Source of the DNA: Vampirovibrio sp041737375
GTDB lineage: Bacteria > Cyanobacteriota > Vampirovibrionia > Vampirovibrionales > Vampirovibrionaceae
Length of the DNA stretch: 64,000 bases
Direction: 5' to 3'
Assembly: GCF_041737375.1 (NCBI RefSeq)
Contig: NZ_JBGSRV010000011.1
Location: 1-64,000, forward strand
Below the pieces are notes generated by a model. The model saw nothing but the letters and a program-made list of their open reading frames with translations, ran no database searches and was not told where the DNA came from. Positions 7,915-15,096 of the stretch are shown here, piece after piece; positions within the stretch are counted from its first letter, which is position 1, and the number at the start of each line of letters is the position of its first letter. The position numbers were made by a program, and so were the translations under genes.

Positions 7915-9174
7915 TTAAATTGGAATCCGGGCGCCTTCTAAATGGCACTGATCCAACAATTCATCAATTGTTATCCGTTCTACAAGCCTTTGAGTGTCCT
8001 CCGGGTTGACCTTGATCACTGAGTCTGGGTCTTCTGAATCAAACCGCAAGGAATACCAATGATTACCACCGTTCTTCTTAAGGGCGCTCCAGGTATCCAC
8101 ATTGCCAAATTCCCGAGTGTGGGGCAATTGTGCCACATATTCCTTAAATTGCTTGGCTCTTTTACGGAAAGAAAATTGAATACCCCCAATAAATTGCTTA
8201 GCACCGGGATTATTTTGCAGCTTGATGGCTTCTGTCTTGGATTGTTGCCAGCCAAAAATACGCTCTATGGCAGAGGTTGGATTGTCAGTTAGAAGAGTAG
8301 CACCCGGTGTTTTTAAATAAGCCTTTTCAATCAAGCGTATCCCCAATGGCCCCTCAGCCATACGGTCTGCCAATTCGGCATTCGATACCGGAATAGGGTT
8401 GGGCTGACCCGGGAATTTGACATCGTAGCCATTGGCTGTTCTGTAAACTTGAATCTTTTCTAATGCTTGACGACCGGCTGGATGCTGCATCAAGCTATCC
8501 AGGGCGGCTAGCAAATAACATGATAATGTCCCGGACTTTTGCTTGAAAAAGATTTGCCGGATGTCATTGGTTCCGTATAATGCCTCAAAGCTCAACGCGT
8601 CCTGATTTTGAGGGACTGCTGGCGCTGATACAGGCGATGCCGCTTCGGACCCTTGAGAGGGAGCGGTGGGTGGATGAGACTCCGGCTGATCTTCAGATAG
8701 AGGAGTTGCGGAGTCCGCTGTAATTTCTGGGGTTGGCGGGGTTGCGTTATCCGAAGGCCCATCGGGTTGAGCATTAGAAGCTGAGGAATCCTGTGGGTCA
8801 TCAGACGGGGGCTTGGAATTGGATTGTTTATACGCCTGCACACCACCCCAACCCATCAACAACGCCCCAACCATACCCAGCCCTAATCCAACTGGAACCA
8901 ATATGGGAGCCGCCAGAACAGTTGCTAGCGCAAATGCCTTAATGGCAAGCCCTGCCGCCAAGAGTACGGTACCCACAACCAGCTTAGGCACAGGCCCCTG
9001 TGTGACTTTTTCAAAAAAACTTTTAGCTTGTTGAGGAGATTGAGTGGGAGAGCCTTTAAATCTTGCTTGAAACAAATCCTGTGGAAGCGTTGTGTTATTA
9101 AAAATATTCAACTGCCTAGACGGTTTAACTTGCGTCAATACGTAGGAGTGGTAATTTTGCCCTTCGACCTTCAA
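7915..9174 (-). CDS. Calpain-like cysteine protease domain protein, membrane-linked
   Basis: This 419-aa protein has an N-terminal motif ARFKGSP near residue 38, then two hydrophobic Ala/Gly/Leu-rich segments (about residues 65-113), and a Pro/Ser/Asp-rich linker (about 120-192). The C-terminal domain has SCYLLAALDSL (Cys about 219), NGGNHWYSLRF (His about 372) and VIKVNPEDT (Asn about 390). Spacing and context resemble the Cys-His-Asn triad of calpain/papain-fold proteases. TTG at 9174 has AGGAG 8 nt upstream; GTG at 9183 is closer to that site and less likely. Activity is inferred. The protein could be an effector or secreted processing enzyme, consistent with sharing an N-terminal motif with the ankyrin protein next to it. 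Confidence 0.65.
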   Translation of the reverse strand: MKVEGQNYHSYVLTQVKPSRQLNIFNNTTLPQDLFQARFKGSPTQSPQQAKSFFEKVTQGPVPKLVVGTVLLAAGLAIKAFALATVLAAPILVPVGLGLGMVGALLMGWGGVQAYKQSNSKPPSDDPQDSSASNAQPDGPSDNATPPTPEITADSATPLSEDQPESHPPTAPSQGSEAASPVSAPAVPQNQDALSFEALYGTNDIRQIFFKQKSGTLSCYLLAALDSLMQHPAGRQALEKIQVYRTANGYDVKFPGQPNPIPVSNAELADRMAEGPLGIRLIEKAYLKTPGATLLTDNPTSAIERIFGWQQSKTEAIKLQNNPGAKQFIGGIQFSFRKRAKQFKEYVAQLPHTREFGNVDTWSALKKNGGNHWYSLRFDSEDPDSVIKVNPEDTQRLVERITIDELLDQCHLEGARIPI

Positions 9175-9315
9175 TTGAATCACTCCTATGCTTTACAAAA
9201 CGTCTTGAGAGAGCCCTATCCATTGCCAGCTTTATAAAAACGCGGCGAATCGATTTGTTGCTATCTCTTCAGTGTTAACGAGGAGTGGCTTTAGTAAACA
9301 ATGTCAGAAAGGAGG

Positions 9316-9604
9316 CTAATCCTGGTATACGTAAAAAGCCTCTTCTGGCACTGCCAGCCCAAGCAGTCCTTGCAGTTCGTCGGGGGCTTATCCATCTTCA
9401 ATGAGATCGGCGGGTAAAAACAGCTACAAGGTTCCCATTGGATACCGTTCGCCCAAGGCGCCCGGTAAGGCATCAGGATCTTCAAACTGAAAGGTTATCT
9501 CGGTCTGCCCGCTTTGTTTGCGGGGTTTGACATACATCCCGTAGTACAGTGGGAAATCGACATAGGCCAAGGGTTTTTGGTTTTTTTGAGGTTGAGATAC
9601 TTTG
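9316..9604 (-). pseudogene. Decayed coding sequence, unknown family
   Basis: Reading the minus strand gives a coherent peptide (PLAYVDFPLYYGMYVKPRKQ ... ITFQFEDPDALPGALGERYP ... PDELQGLLGLAVPEEAF) broken by two in-frame stop codons. The family is not recognised. It is followed upstream by dispersed repeat A. The region 9184-9315 holds nothing that I can identify. Confidence 0.45.
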
Positions 9605-9606
9605 CT

Positions 9607-9774
9607 TATGAAAAAAAGCTTCGGTAGTTGTTTAAACGCTGATCATAAAAATCTTAAGATATGGGGTGCGGGATCGTCAGAATTGGGTTCTTTTTGTATC
9701 AGTAAGTTGTCATCAACACGCTGTTGGGTAGTGCATGTGATACAGAGTACGCTTTAGAATCTGGCTTCTCTGTT
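9607..9774. repeat. Dispersed repeat A, copy 2
   Basis: Direct repeat of 4842-5012. About 100 bp separate it from the first tRNA-derived attachment-like repeat. A short open stretch after it (DGSKMAFSDDIFVTLKI then stop, to about 9834) reads like the tail of a lost protein. Confidence 0.75.
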
Positions 9775-9875
9775 TTAAGAGATGGCAGTAAAATGGCTTT
9801 CTCTGATGACATTTTTGTGACCTTGAAAATTTAAAATGCCTTAAAAGGCAACTATATTAAGGTTTCTGACCACCG

Positions 9876-9920
9876 CTACGAACCATGAGGTCGGGAGTTC
9901 GAATCTCTCCGAGCGCACCA
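9876..9920 (+). repeat. tRNA-Arg(ACG) 3'-half: attachment-site scar 1
   Basis: The 45 bp correspond to a tRNA from position 32 to the CCA end: anticodon loop CTACGAA (anticodon ACG), variable loop AGGTC, a T-arm with 5-bp stem and loop TTCGAAT, acceptor strand CGAGCGC, then ACCA. No 5' half precedes it, so this is not a functional tRNA gene. The sequence is identical to 26271-26315 and nearly identical to 10716-10759. Such 3'-half copies are the classic product of tyrosine-recombinase integration into a tRNA gene. Confidence 0.85.
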
Positions 9921-9933
9921 TTTTTTTATATAA

Positions 9934-9968
9934 AAAGGCCTCGTCATTATTAAAATGAGGCTTTTTTA
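9934..9968 (+). terminator. Rho-independent terminator after tRNA scar 1
   Basis: A GC-rich stem (GCCTC ... GAGGC, with a small bulge) is followed by CTTTTTT. It probably came along with the 3' end of the tRNA gene. It separates the scar from the gene at 9979. Confidence 0.65.
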
Positions 9969-9978
9969 ATATCTATAG

Positions 9979-10698
9979 ATGTTTATGATCAAAGTTAAAG
10001 ATACAAAACGCTGTAAGATAAAAAGCAGAATAGTTCAGATTGAGGGTGTGAGAGCACTGTGCAAACTTCTTGATGAACAAAAAACTTCTGACGAGGGTCA
10101 ATTCAATTTAAGCTTTTCTATAACCTATAAAGATGATTCCCGCACGGAAAGCTCAGATAAAGCAATTTTCGGGGATGGTACTATTACGAACTCACAGCCA
10201 ATATCTTCGATAAGACTTTACCTTCATGAGTTTTATACTGGAAAAAAAGTTGAAATTTATTTTGCAAGTGATTGTTATAGCGAAAGTTATTTTAGCGTGT
10301 CAGGTGATGATGATATTTGGGTTCGAGGCCTTTTTGATAAGATTCAGCAAATAATTCAATCATTCCCTCCTCAGTCGCCTTTGTGTAGTATTAATTATTT
10401 TTTTGCACAAATTGCTATGATGCTAGTGATTTCTATTTTTATATTGTTATTTTTTTACTACTTTACGGCTGCTTTTGTTACCACGGATTTGCTTAAAATA
10501 CTTACTTTGCCTGCCCTTATTTTGAGCTTTTGGGCTGTGACTTTAGTACAAAAACTATTTCCTGTTGTTGAAATTCAAGTTGGGGCGCAACATGCTTGGA
10601 GAGAAAGAAATTGGAGAGCTCTGTTTGGGGTAATATTTTCAATGGTCATTTTACCTTTCGTTATAACGTTTATATATGATAGGATTTTCTCGAAATAA
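9979..10698 (+). CDS. Hypothetical membrane protein in a one-gene cassette
   Basis: This 239-aa protein has a soluble N-terminal part of about 125 residues (including TGKKVEIYFASDCYS) and three predicted C-terminal membrane segments (about residues 142-160, 168-185, 210-232). The family is not recognised. The soluble part resembles by eye the product of the frameshifted gene at 23307 (ETVEFYFVNLSS ... VLVKGM versus KVEIYFASDCYS ... IWVRGL). It is low-GC and Phe/Ile-rich compared with neighbours, and is the only gene between tRNA scars 1 and 2, so it is likely an acquired cassette. Confidence 0.65.
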   Translation: MFMIKVKDTKRCKIKSRIVQIEGVRALCKLLDEQKTSDEGQFNLSFSITYKDDSRTESSDKAIFGDGTITNSQPISSIRLYLHEFYTGKKVEIYFASDCYSESYFSVSGDDDIWVRGLFDKIQQIIQSFPPQSPLCSINYFFAQIAMMLVISIFILLFFYYFTAAFVTTDLLKILTLPALILSFWAVTLVQKLFPVVEIQVGAQHAWRERNWRALFGVIFSMVILPFVITFIYDRIFSK

Positions 10699-10715
10699 AT
10701 ATATGATTTCCAACT

Positions 10716-10759
10716 CTACGAATCATGAGGTCGGAAGTTCGAATTTCTCCGAGCGCACC
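10716..10759 (+). repeat. tRNA-Arg(ACG) 3'-half: attachment-site scar 2
   Basis: This matches scar 1 except for a few substitutions (AATCATG, GGAAG/TTTCTCC), which include a compensated change in the T-stem. It ends ACCC rather than ACCA. A degenerate hairpin (AAAGCATCC/GGGTGCTTT) without a T-run follows at about 10772-10795, probably the decayed tRNA terminator. Confidence 0.8.
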
Positions 10760-10891
10760 CTGTATTATGCAAAAGCATCCATTGCGGGTGCTTTGCTTGC
10801 GTTATGGGGTATCTATGGGCATTACCCATGAGTTGCAATTACGGTGCTTGGTATTTCCCTTTTAACTTTTTGAAGAGAGGAATAAGAGTTT

Positions 10892-11080
10892 ATGAAAAAG
10901 TTACTGGTTCTGGTGTATATGGCTCTAGCGGCGGCGGCGGCCTGGAATTTTTATAATCATCCCAATCCAGACCCCACCACCAATTTCATCAGTTTTTTAC
11001 TGTGCGGATGGTTATTTGTGGATAAAGTGCAGGATATGACGGTAGAGGAAGATATTCGTTATCCCAGAAGAAGATTTTAA
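10892..11080 (+). CDS. 62-aa small membrane protein, copy 1
   Basis: This small protein starts MKKLLVLVYMALAAAAAWN (signal-anchor-like helix) followed by a second hydrophobic stretch (FISFLLCGWLFV) and a charged, Arg-rich tail (EEDIRYPRRRF). GAAGAGAGGAAT lies upstream of the ATG. The amino-acid sequence is identical to that encoded at 27645, while the DNA differs at seven synonymous positions and the stop codon. Similarity extends into both flanks. Family and function are unknown, but selection on the protein is evident. Confidence 0.75.
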   Translation: MKKLLVLVYMALAAAAAWNFYNHPNPDPTTNFISFLLCGWLFVDKVQDMTVEEDIRYPRRRF

Positions 11081-11285
11081 GGGTGAGTGAATGAGCGGCC
11101 CTACTCTCCCGCAAAATAACAAAAGTTTTTAGTTCTCTTGCAATTCAGTGGTCACTAAATGGTTGATTTTGGAGAGTGACCGGGTCCCTTTTTCAGATCC
11201 ACTTGGCGTAGAGATTTTGGAAAATATTAGCACAAGTGAGACTGAGCATTTAATTTCTTTTTCCCTAAATGCTAAATCCAGCAGA

Positions 11286-11362
11286 AATCCGGATGTGTCA
11301 AGGAAATTGCGGCAGGCTAAAGTTGCTTGCTAGTGAGCAAGTTTCCTTGATACATCCGGATT
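11286..11362. repeat. Long hairpin inside the IS3 3' region
   Basis: Arms of about 25 bp (starting AATCCGGATGT and ending ACATCCGGATT) pair with one mismatch and a 1-nt bulge around a 26-nt loop. It lies between orfB and the IS end. The related IS end at 24240 lacks it, so it may be a nested miniature element or a strong transcript barrier. Confidence 0.6.
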
Positions 11363-11391
11363 GGCGCGTATAATATGCAGTGGGGAAAGGA

Positions 11392-12219
11392 TTAAGCAGG
11401 GGTTGCTATTAGGTAGGGTGGTGCAGTCGCCCATTGCTGGGCAAATTCGTGTGGGGTCAATAATTTCAGAGCCCGGTGAGGTCGGAACGTGTTGTATTCT
11501 TTCCGCCACATCTCGATCAGGACTTTGGCTTCCCGCAACGTTCTGAACCAAGTGGCATTCAGGCATTCGGTTCTCAATTTGCCATTGAAACTTTCACATT
11601 TCCCGTTCTGCCAAGGAGAGCCTGGGTCAATGAAAATGGAGTCAATTCCTTTTTCTCTCAGCCATTTCTGAAGTGACTTTTCAATGAATTCAGACCCATT
11701 GTCACTGCGTAAATAGCAAGGATAACCTCGTTCTTTAGCCACTTGAGCCAGGGTTTCTTGCACATCTTTGGCTTTCAGGGAACGTTCCACCCGAATGGTC
11801 AGGCATTCTCGCGTAAACTCGTCCACCAATGTAAGCATTCTCAGCCGCCCCCCATGGCCCAGACGGTCCGCCACAAAGTCTAATGACCATACATGATTGG
11901 GAGCCATTGCCTGACAAGGATACTGCTCGACACAAGGGCCTCTTCGCCGTTGTTTAGGTTTACGTTGAGGTACTTGTAAGTGGTTCAATTTCCACAGACG
12001 TTTGACGCGCTTTAAACTGACGTCCCAGTGTTCACGCTTCAATAAGGCCCAGATCCGTCGATACCCGTAGTGAATATGCTCAAAAGCCAGCTCCTTCATA
12101 CTAGCTACCAACGCCTCGTTAGGATTCCTGGCCACGTATTTGTCCACACTGCGGGAAATGCCTGCTAAATGGCAAGCTTGGCGGTGGGAGAGTCCTTTCT
12201 CCTGGAGCATTCCCACCAC
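11392..12219 (-). CDS. IS3-family transposase OrfB (DDE integrase domain)
   Basis: This 275-aa catalytic half of an IS3 transposase has an N-terminal HTH_21-like part (HIHYGYRRIWALLKRE). The rve core follows with the DDE residues in WSLDFVADRL (first Asp), LRSDNGSEF (second Asp) and WQNGKCESFNGKLR (Glu). It would normally be made as an OrfAB fusion by -1 frameshifting. The reading frame is intact. The ORF lies within the 11177-12631 element. Confidence 0.9.
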   Translation of the reverse strand: MVGMLQEKGLSHRQACHLAGISRSVDKYVARNPNEALVASMKELAFEHIHYGYRRIWALLKREHWDVSLKRVKRLWKLNHLQVPQRKPKQRRRGPCVEQYPCQAMAPNHVWSLDFVADRLGHGGRLRMLTLVDEFTRECLTIRVERSLKAKDVQETLAQVAKERGYPCYLRSDNGSEFIEKSLQKWLREKGIDSIFIDPGSPWQNGKCESFNGKLRTECLNATWFRTLREAKVLIEMWRKEYNTFRPHRALKLLTPHEFAQQWATAPPYLIATPA

Positions 12220-12245
12220 CTCGCGACGCTCACTGGGCCTTAAAG

Positions 12246-12252
12246 CTTTTTT
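12246..12252 (-). promoter_or_regulatory. Programmed -1 frameshift site between orfA and orfB
   Basis: The heptamer A-AAA-AAG lies just before the orfA stop codon, and the -1 frame continues into orfB (A-L-R-P-S-E-R-R-E). This is the usual recoding signal of IS3 elements. Confidence 0.75.
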
Positions 12253-12502
12253 AAAACTTCCTTAATGGCTTCATTTTCCAGCATGAGATTGGCTACGATC
12301 CGCTTCAATTGAGTGTTTTCTTGTTCCATTTCCCTCAACCTCCTGACTTCGCTTACGCCCAAGCCACCATATTTCCGCTTCCAGATGTACCAGGTGGCAT
12401 TGCTCACGCCCAATTCACGCTGCTGGTCCACAGCCTTCTTGCCACCGGTTTCCACTGCTTGCAAGGCTTTGACGATCTGCTCTTCGGTAAACTGTCCAGA
12501 GC

Positions 12503-12544
12503 CGTTGCCTGTTAAGGCTTACGGATATGGATGCCCTTTAGGGT
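12503..12544 (-). repeat. Small palindromic repeat, copy 3, inside orfA
   Basis: Related to 7397-7430. The stem has degenerated on one side (TTAAGGC / GCCCTTTAGGG). It is placed at the same point after the orfA start as in the relic at 7352, so the two IS copies probably share an ancestor that already carried it. Confidence 0.65.
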
Positions 12545-12746
12545 GCTCTTCTTCATTTCGAGATTCTCCTGCTTTCAATTTTAATGGAAAATCTCTACAC
12601 TCCACTGGCTCTAATTTTCGGACGCCTGTCAGCATAGGTTTGCATCATTGTTTTGTGATGAATGAAATAGCTAGAGAGTCTATTTTTTGATCGATTTGAT
12701 TTCATGTTTCTTTTGAACCAATGCTCTTTAATGTGCCGGTAACATT

Positions 12747-14597
12747 CTAACCCTTGAGATTCATATCGGTGGCGATTTTGGGTTGCAACGATAATCGAAG
12801 TGCGTTGAGAATCGCAATGAAATCAATTATCTCTTGAGCAATAGCACCCTGTACGGGCGAAAGATACCCAGCTGCCGCAAGCCCCATGCCGATGAAACTT
12901 AAAATCATCCCACCCAGCGCACATTGTAAAACGATGCGGCGGAGTGCAAGACTGATATGCATCAGTTCATCTACTTTTAACAAGGTATTTTCAAGAATAA
13001 CAGCTCCAGCAGCTTCACTAGTAACGCTGCTATGCTGCCCAAAGGCCAGTCCAACCGTGGCAGCTGCTAGTGCGGGAGCGTCATTAATGCCGTCCCCCAT
13101 AAAAAGCGTTGCTGCCTGAGCTGTTTCAGCACGTACAATGGCCACCTTTTGCTCAGGAGATTGTTCTGCCAACGTATCCTGAATCCCAAGCACTTGAGCC
13201 AAATAAGACACTTCTGAAGCTCTGTCGCCTGACAATAACAGAATTTTGTTAAACTGGTGCGCAGGACCTAGATGATGAATGAAGGGTTTACCATCCGTGC
13301 GAGGCGCATCCCGCAGGTGAAAGAGACCCGCATACTGTTCATTGCAGAGCAGGATACATTCCAAACCAACAGCAACTGAAGGTAAACCCCTTACCAGATC
13401 GGGCCATTTTTGTGCGACTTTATGGCGACTGGTTAGATTCCACTGGCGACCATTAACCATGCCATATAACCCTTCTCCAGGCTTTTCAGACACTTCAGTG
13501 GCTTTTGGCAAAGGAAGCTTCTCTTGGGCGGCAGCGTCCAAAATAGCGCTAGCCAAAGGGTGTTTTGAATAACGCTCTAAACTAGCGGCGGCTTGTAGGA
13601 TTTCGCTCCTTTGAAACTCGGCTGCACATAATATTTCTGTTACTTGAGGTTTTCCATAGGTGAGTGTCCCCGTTTTATCGAAGATGGCGGTACGGCAAGT
13701 TGGTAAGCGTTCCAGTACCACCGGATCACGGATGATAATCCCCTCTTTGGCCGCTCGAGAAATCGCGCTGATTATGGCAATCGGGATAGCAATGAGCAAT
13801 GGACAAGGCGTTGCAACAACTAAAACGGCCAAGAAGCGTGTGACATCTCCCGTAATTCCCCACGCTGACAATGCAAGTAAAAAGGCGATAGGAGCAAAGT
13901 ACATCCCGATTTGATCACCCAAACGGCGCATCGTCGGACGTTTCTGCTCTGCCTCTTGCATTACGGTCATGATGGTGGCATAACGCGAATCTGCCGCCAC
14001 TTTAGTGGCTCTGATGACTAAAGCGGCTTCCCCGTTGATGGCACCTGACAAAACGGAAGCGCCGGGTGCCTTTTCCACGTGGTAAGGTTCGCCTGTCAGG
14101 TAGGATTCATCCATCGTGCCATTCCCTTCCAAAACGGTTCCATCTGCGGGTGCCGTTTCATGGGGGAATATAACGAGTTGGTCACCGATTTTAATATCGG
14201 CCAGCGAAATCTCTTTGATTTGGCCTGCAAGCTGATGATGGGCGCTGACAGGCATTCGTTTTGCTAAAGCATCCAATACGGATGAGGCTTTCCGCAGAGC
14301 AAACTTCTCAAGAGATTGCCCGCTTGCCATCATTAAAACGACTAAAACAGCGGCCAGATACTCTTGTAATATCACGCTGGTGATTAAGGCGAGAACTGCC
14401 AGAATATCGGCGCCAAAGTCTTTCTGAAGTGCTTTTTTAAAAACTTGCAGACAGAGCGGGATAATCCCCACACCTAAAACAAAGTACAGAGGCCAACAGG
14501 AATAGCCTGGAGCGAGGAAAAAGAGCGCGCCGTATAGTAGGAGCCCAAGCAAAGCAATCGTTGTGAGCAATTCCGGCCATTTTTTTAAGCTTTTCAT
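12747..14597 (-). CDS. Heavy-metal P1B-type ATPase (CPL variant)
   Basis: This 616-aa inner-membrane pump exports a transition metal using ATP. Visible motifs: TGEP (168-171, actuator), TPCPLLIAIP (263-272, metal-binding membrane helix, CPL rather than the common CPC/CPH), DKTGTLT (307-313, phosphorylated Asp), KHPLAS (nucleotide domain HP motif) and GDGINDAPALA (hinge). There is no N-terminal HMA domain. The CPL class is usually assigned to heavy-metal export without a firm substrate. No good ribosome site precedes the ATG. Its position between an IS and the czc operon fits a metal-resistance island. Confidence 0.88.
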   Translation of the reverse strand: MKSLKKWPELLTTIALLGLLLYGALFFLAPGYSCWPLYFVLGVGIIPLCLQVFKKALQKDFGADILAVLALITSVILQEYLAAVLVVLMMASGQSLEKFALRKASSVLDALAKRMPVSAHHQLAGQIKEISLADIKIGDQLVIFPHETAPADGTVLEGNGTMDESYLTGEPYHVEKAPGASVLSGAINGEAALVIRATKVAADSRYATIMTVMQEAEQKRPTMRRLGDQIGMYFAPIAFLLALSAWGITGDVTRFLAVLVVATPCPLLIAIPIAIISAISRAAKEGIIIRDPVVLERLPTCRTAIFDKTGTLTYGKPQVTEILCAAEFQRSEILQAAASLERYSKHPLASAILDAAAQEKLPLPKATEVSEKPGEGLYGMVNGRQWNLTSRHKVAQKWPDLVRGLPSVAVGLECILLCNEQYAGLFHLRDAPRTDGKPFIHHLGPAHQFNKILLLSGDRASEVSYLAQVLGIQDTLAEQSPEQKVAIVRAETAQAATLFMGDGINDAPALAAATVGLAFGQHSSVTSEAAGAVILENTLLKVDELMHISLALRRIVLQCALGGMILSFIGMGLAAAGYLSPVQGAIAQEIIDFIAILNALRLSLQPKIATDMNLKG

Positions 14598-14662
14598 AAA
14601 CGCATTGTATGACTAAAAACAGCATTAGCACAAAGTAGAACCAGGAGGGTGACATTTATTGA

Positions 14663-14878
14663 TCAAAAAAGAGTGCCGTTTCCAAATCAAACTCACAGCT
14701 TTTTGATGACAAAGGACAGCGCCTTTACCTTACTGAGATTGAACGGGACGCTTTCTTGGCGGCTGCCGATCAGGATTTGAGAGGTGTACGGACGTTATGC
14801 CTGACCTTAGCCTATATAGGGTGGCGGGTTTCGGAGACCTTGGCGTTAACCCATCTTGCGTTTGTCTGGCCAGTGAAG
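14663..14878 (+). pseudogene. Tyrosine recombinase (integrase) fragment
   Basis: The open stretch reads QRLYLTEIERDAFLAAADQD, then RTLCLTLAYIGWRVSETLALT. This matches the start of the catalytic domain of phage-type integrases, with the first catalytic Arg in GWRVSE. N- and C-terminal parts are missing; it stops where an IS21-like end begins. It may be the relic of the integrase that moved one of the elements scarred by the tRNA repeats. The region 14598-14662 has no feature. Confidence 0.65.
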
Positions 14879-14880
14879 CA

Positions 14881-14939
14881 CCCATCCCCTGGCAGAATGC
14901 CCTGGACTTTAAATCTACGACATTCTGCCAGGGAATGGG
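14881..14939. repeat. IS21-type end with inverted repeat
   Basis: A 19-bp inverted repeat with one mismatch (CCCATCCCCTGGCAGAATG and its partner) surrounds about 21 nt just beyond the istB stop. It is probably the terminal region of the IS21-family relic. Confidence 0.55.
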
Positions 14940-14961
14940 TGGCGGTGCTGAAGGGGTTACT

Positions 14962-15096
14962 TTACTGGTTTCCCTTGTTTTTCAGGCATTGGCGGAAGCG
15001 GTAGCTATCGCCGTTCATTTCCAGGAGGTGGCGGTGGTGGGTCAGCCGGTCTACCAGAGCGGCGGTTATGGCAGTGTCCTTGAAGATGGTATTGAC
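14962..15096 (-). pseudogene. IS21-family istB C-terminal fragment
   Basis: The minus strand encodes FKDTAITAALVDRLTHHRH, then LLEMNGDSYRFRQ and a stop. This is the C-terminal end of IstB helper ATPases. The rest of istB and istA is absent. It overlaps the altered 3' end of czcA. Confidence 0.65.

Larger units (their letters stand above)
12240..12556 (-). pseudogene. IS3-family OrfA with interrupted start
   Basis: The body (FTEEQIVKALQAVETGGK ... YGGLGVSEVRRLREMEQ ... LKRIVANLMLENEAIKEVL) is a normal IS3 OrfA with HTH and leucine-zipper regions. The expected ATG at 12556 is separated from it by a palindromic insert of about 45 bp that shifts the frame, giving a 14-codon leader ending in TAA. 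Translation of OrfA could only start inside, from TTG at 12464, so OrfA is truncated or reinitiated. Confidence 0.75.
11177..12631 (-). mobile_element. IS3-family insertion sequence
   Basis: This element of about 1455 bp is bounded by related ends: TGACCGGGTCCC... at 11177 and, on the other strand, TGACAGGCGTCC... ending at 12631. Both are followed by a conserved GTAGAGATTTT block. It carries orfA and orfB in the minus orientation with a slippery sequence between them. I see no clear target duplication at the two borders (GAG versus GCA). A solo copy of the 11177 end lies at 24240. A small palindromic repeat interrupts the orfA start, so the element may be inactive. Confidence 0.8.

Noticed and set aside
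11148..11333. Plus-strand 61-aa frame
   Set aside because: It lies across the IS3 terminus and hairpin, with no ribosome site or family match.
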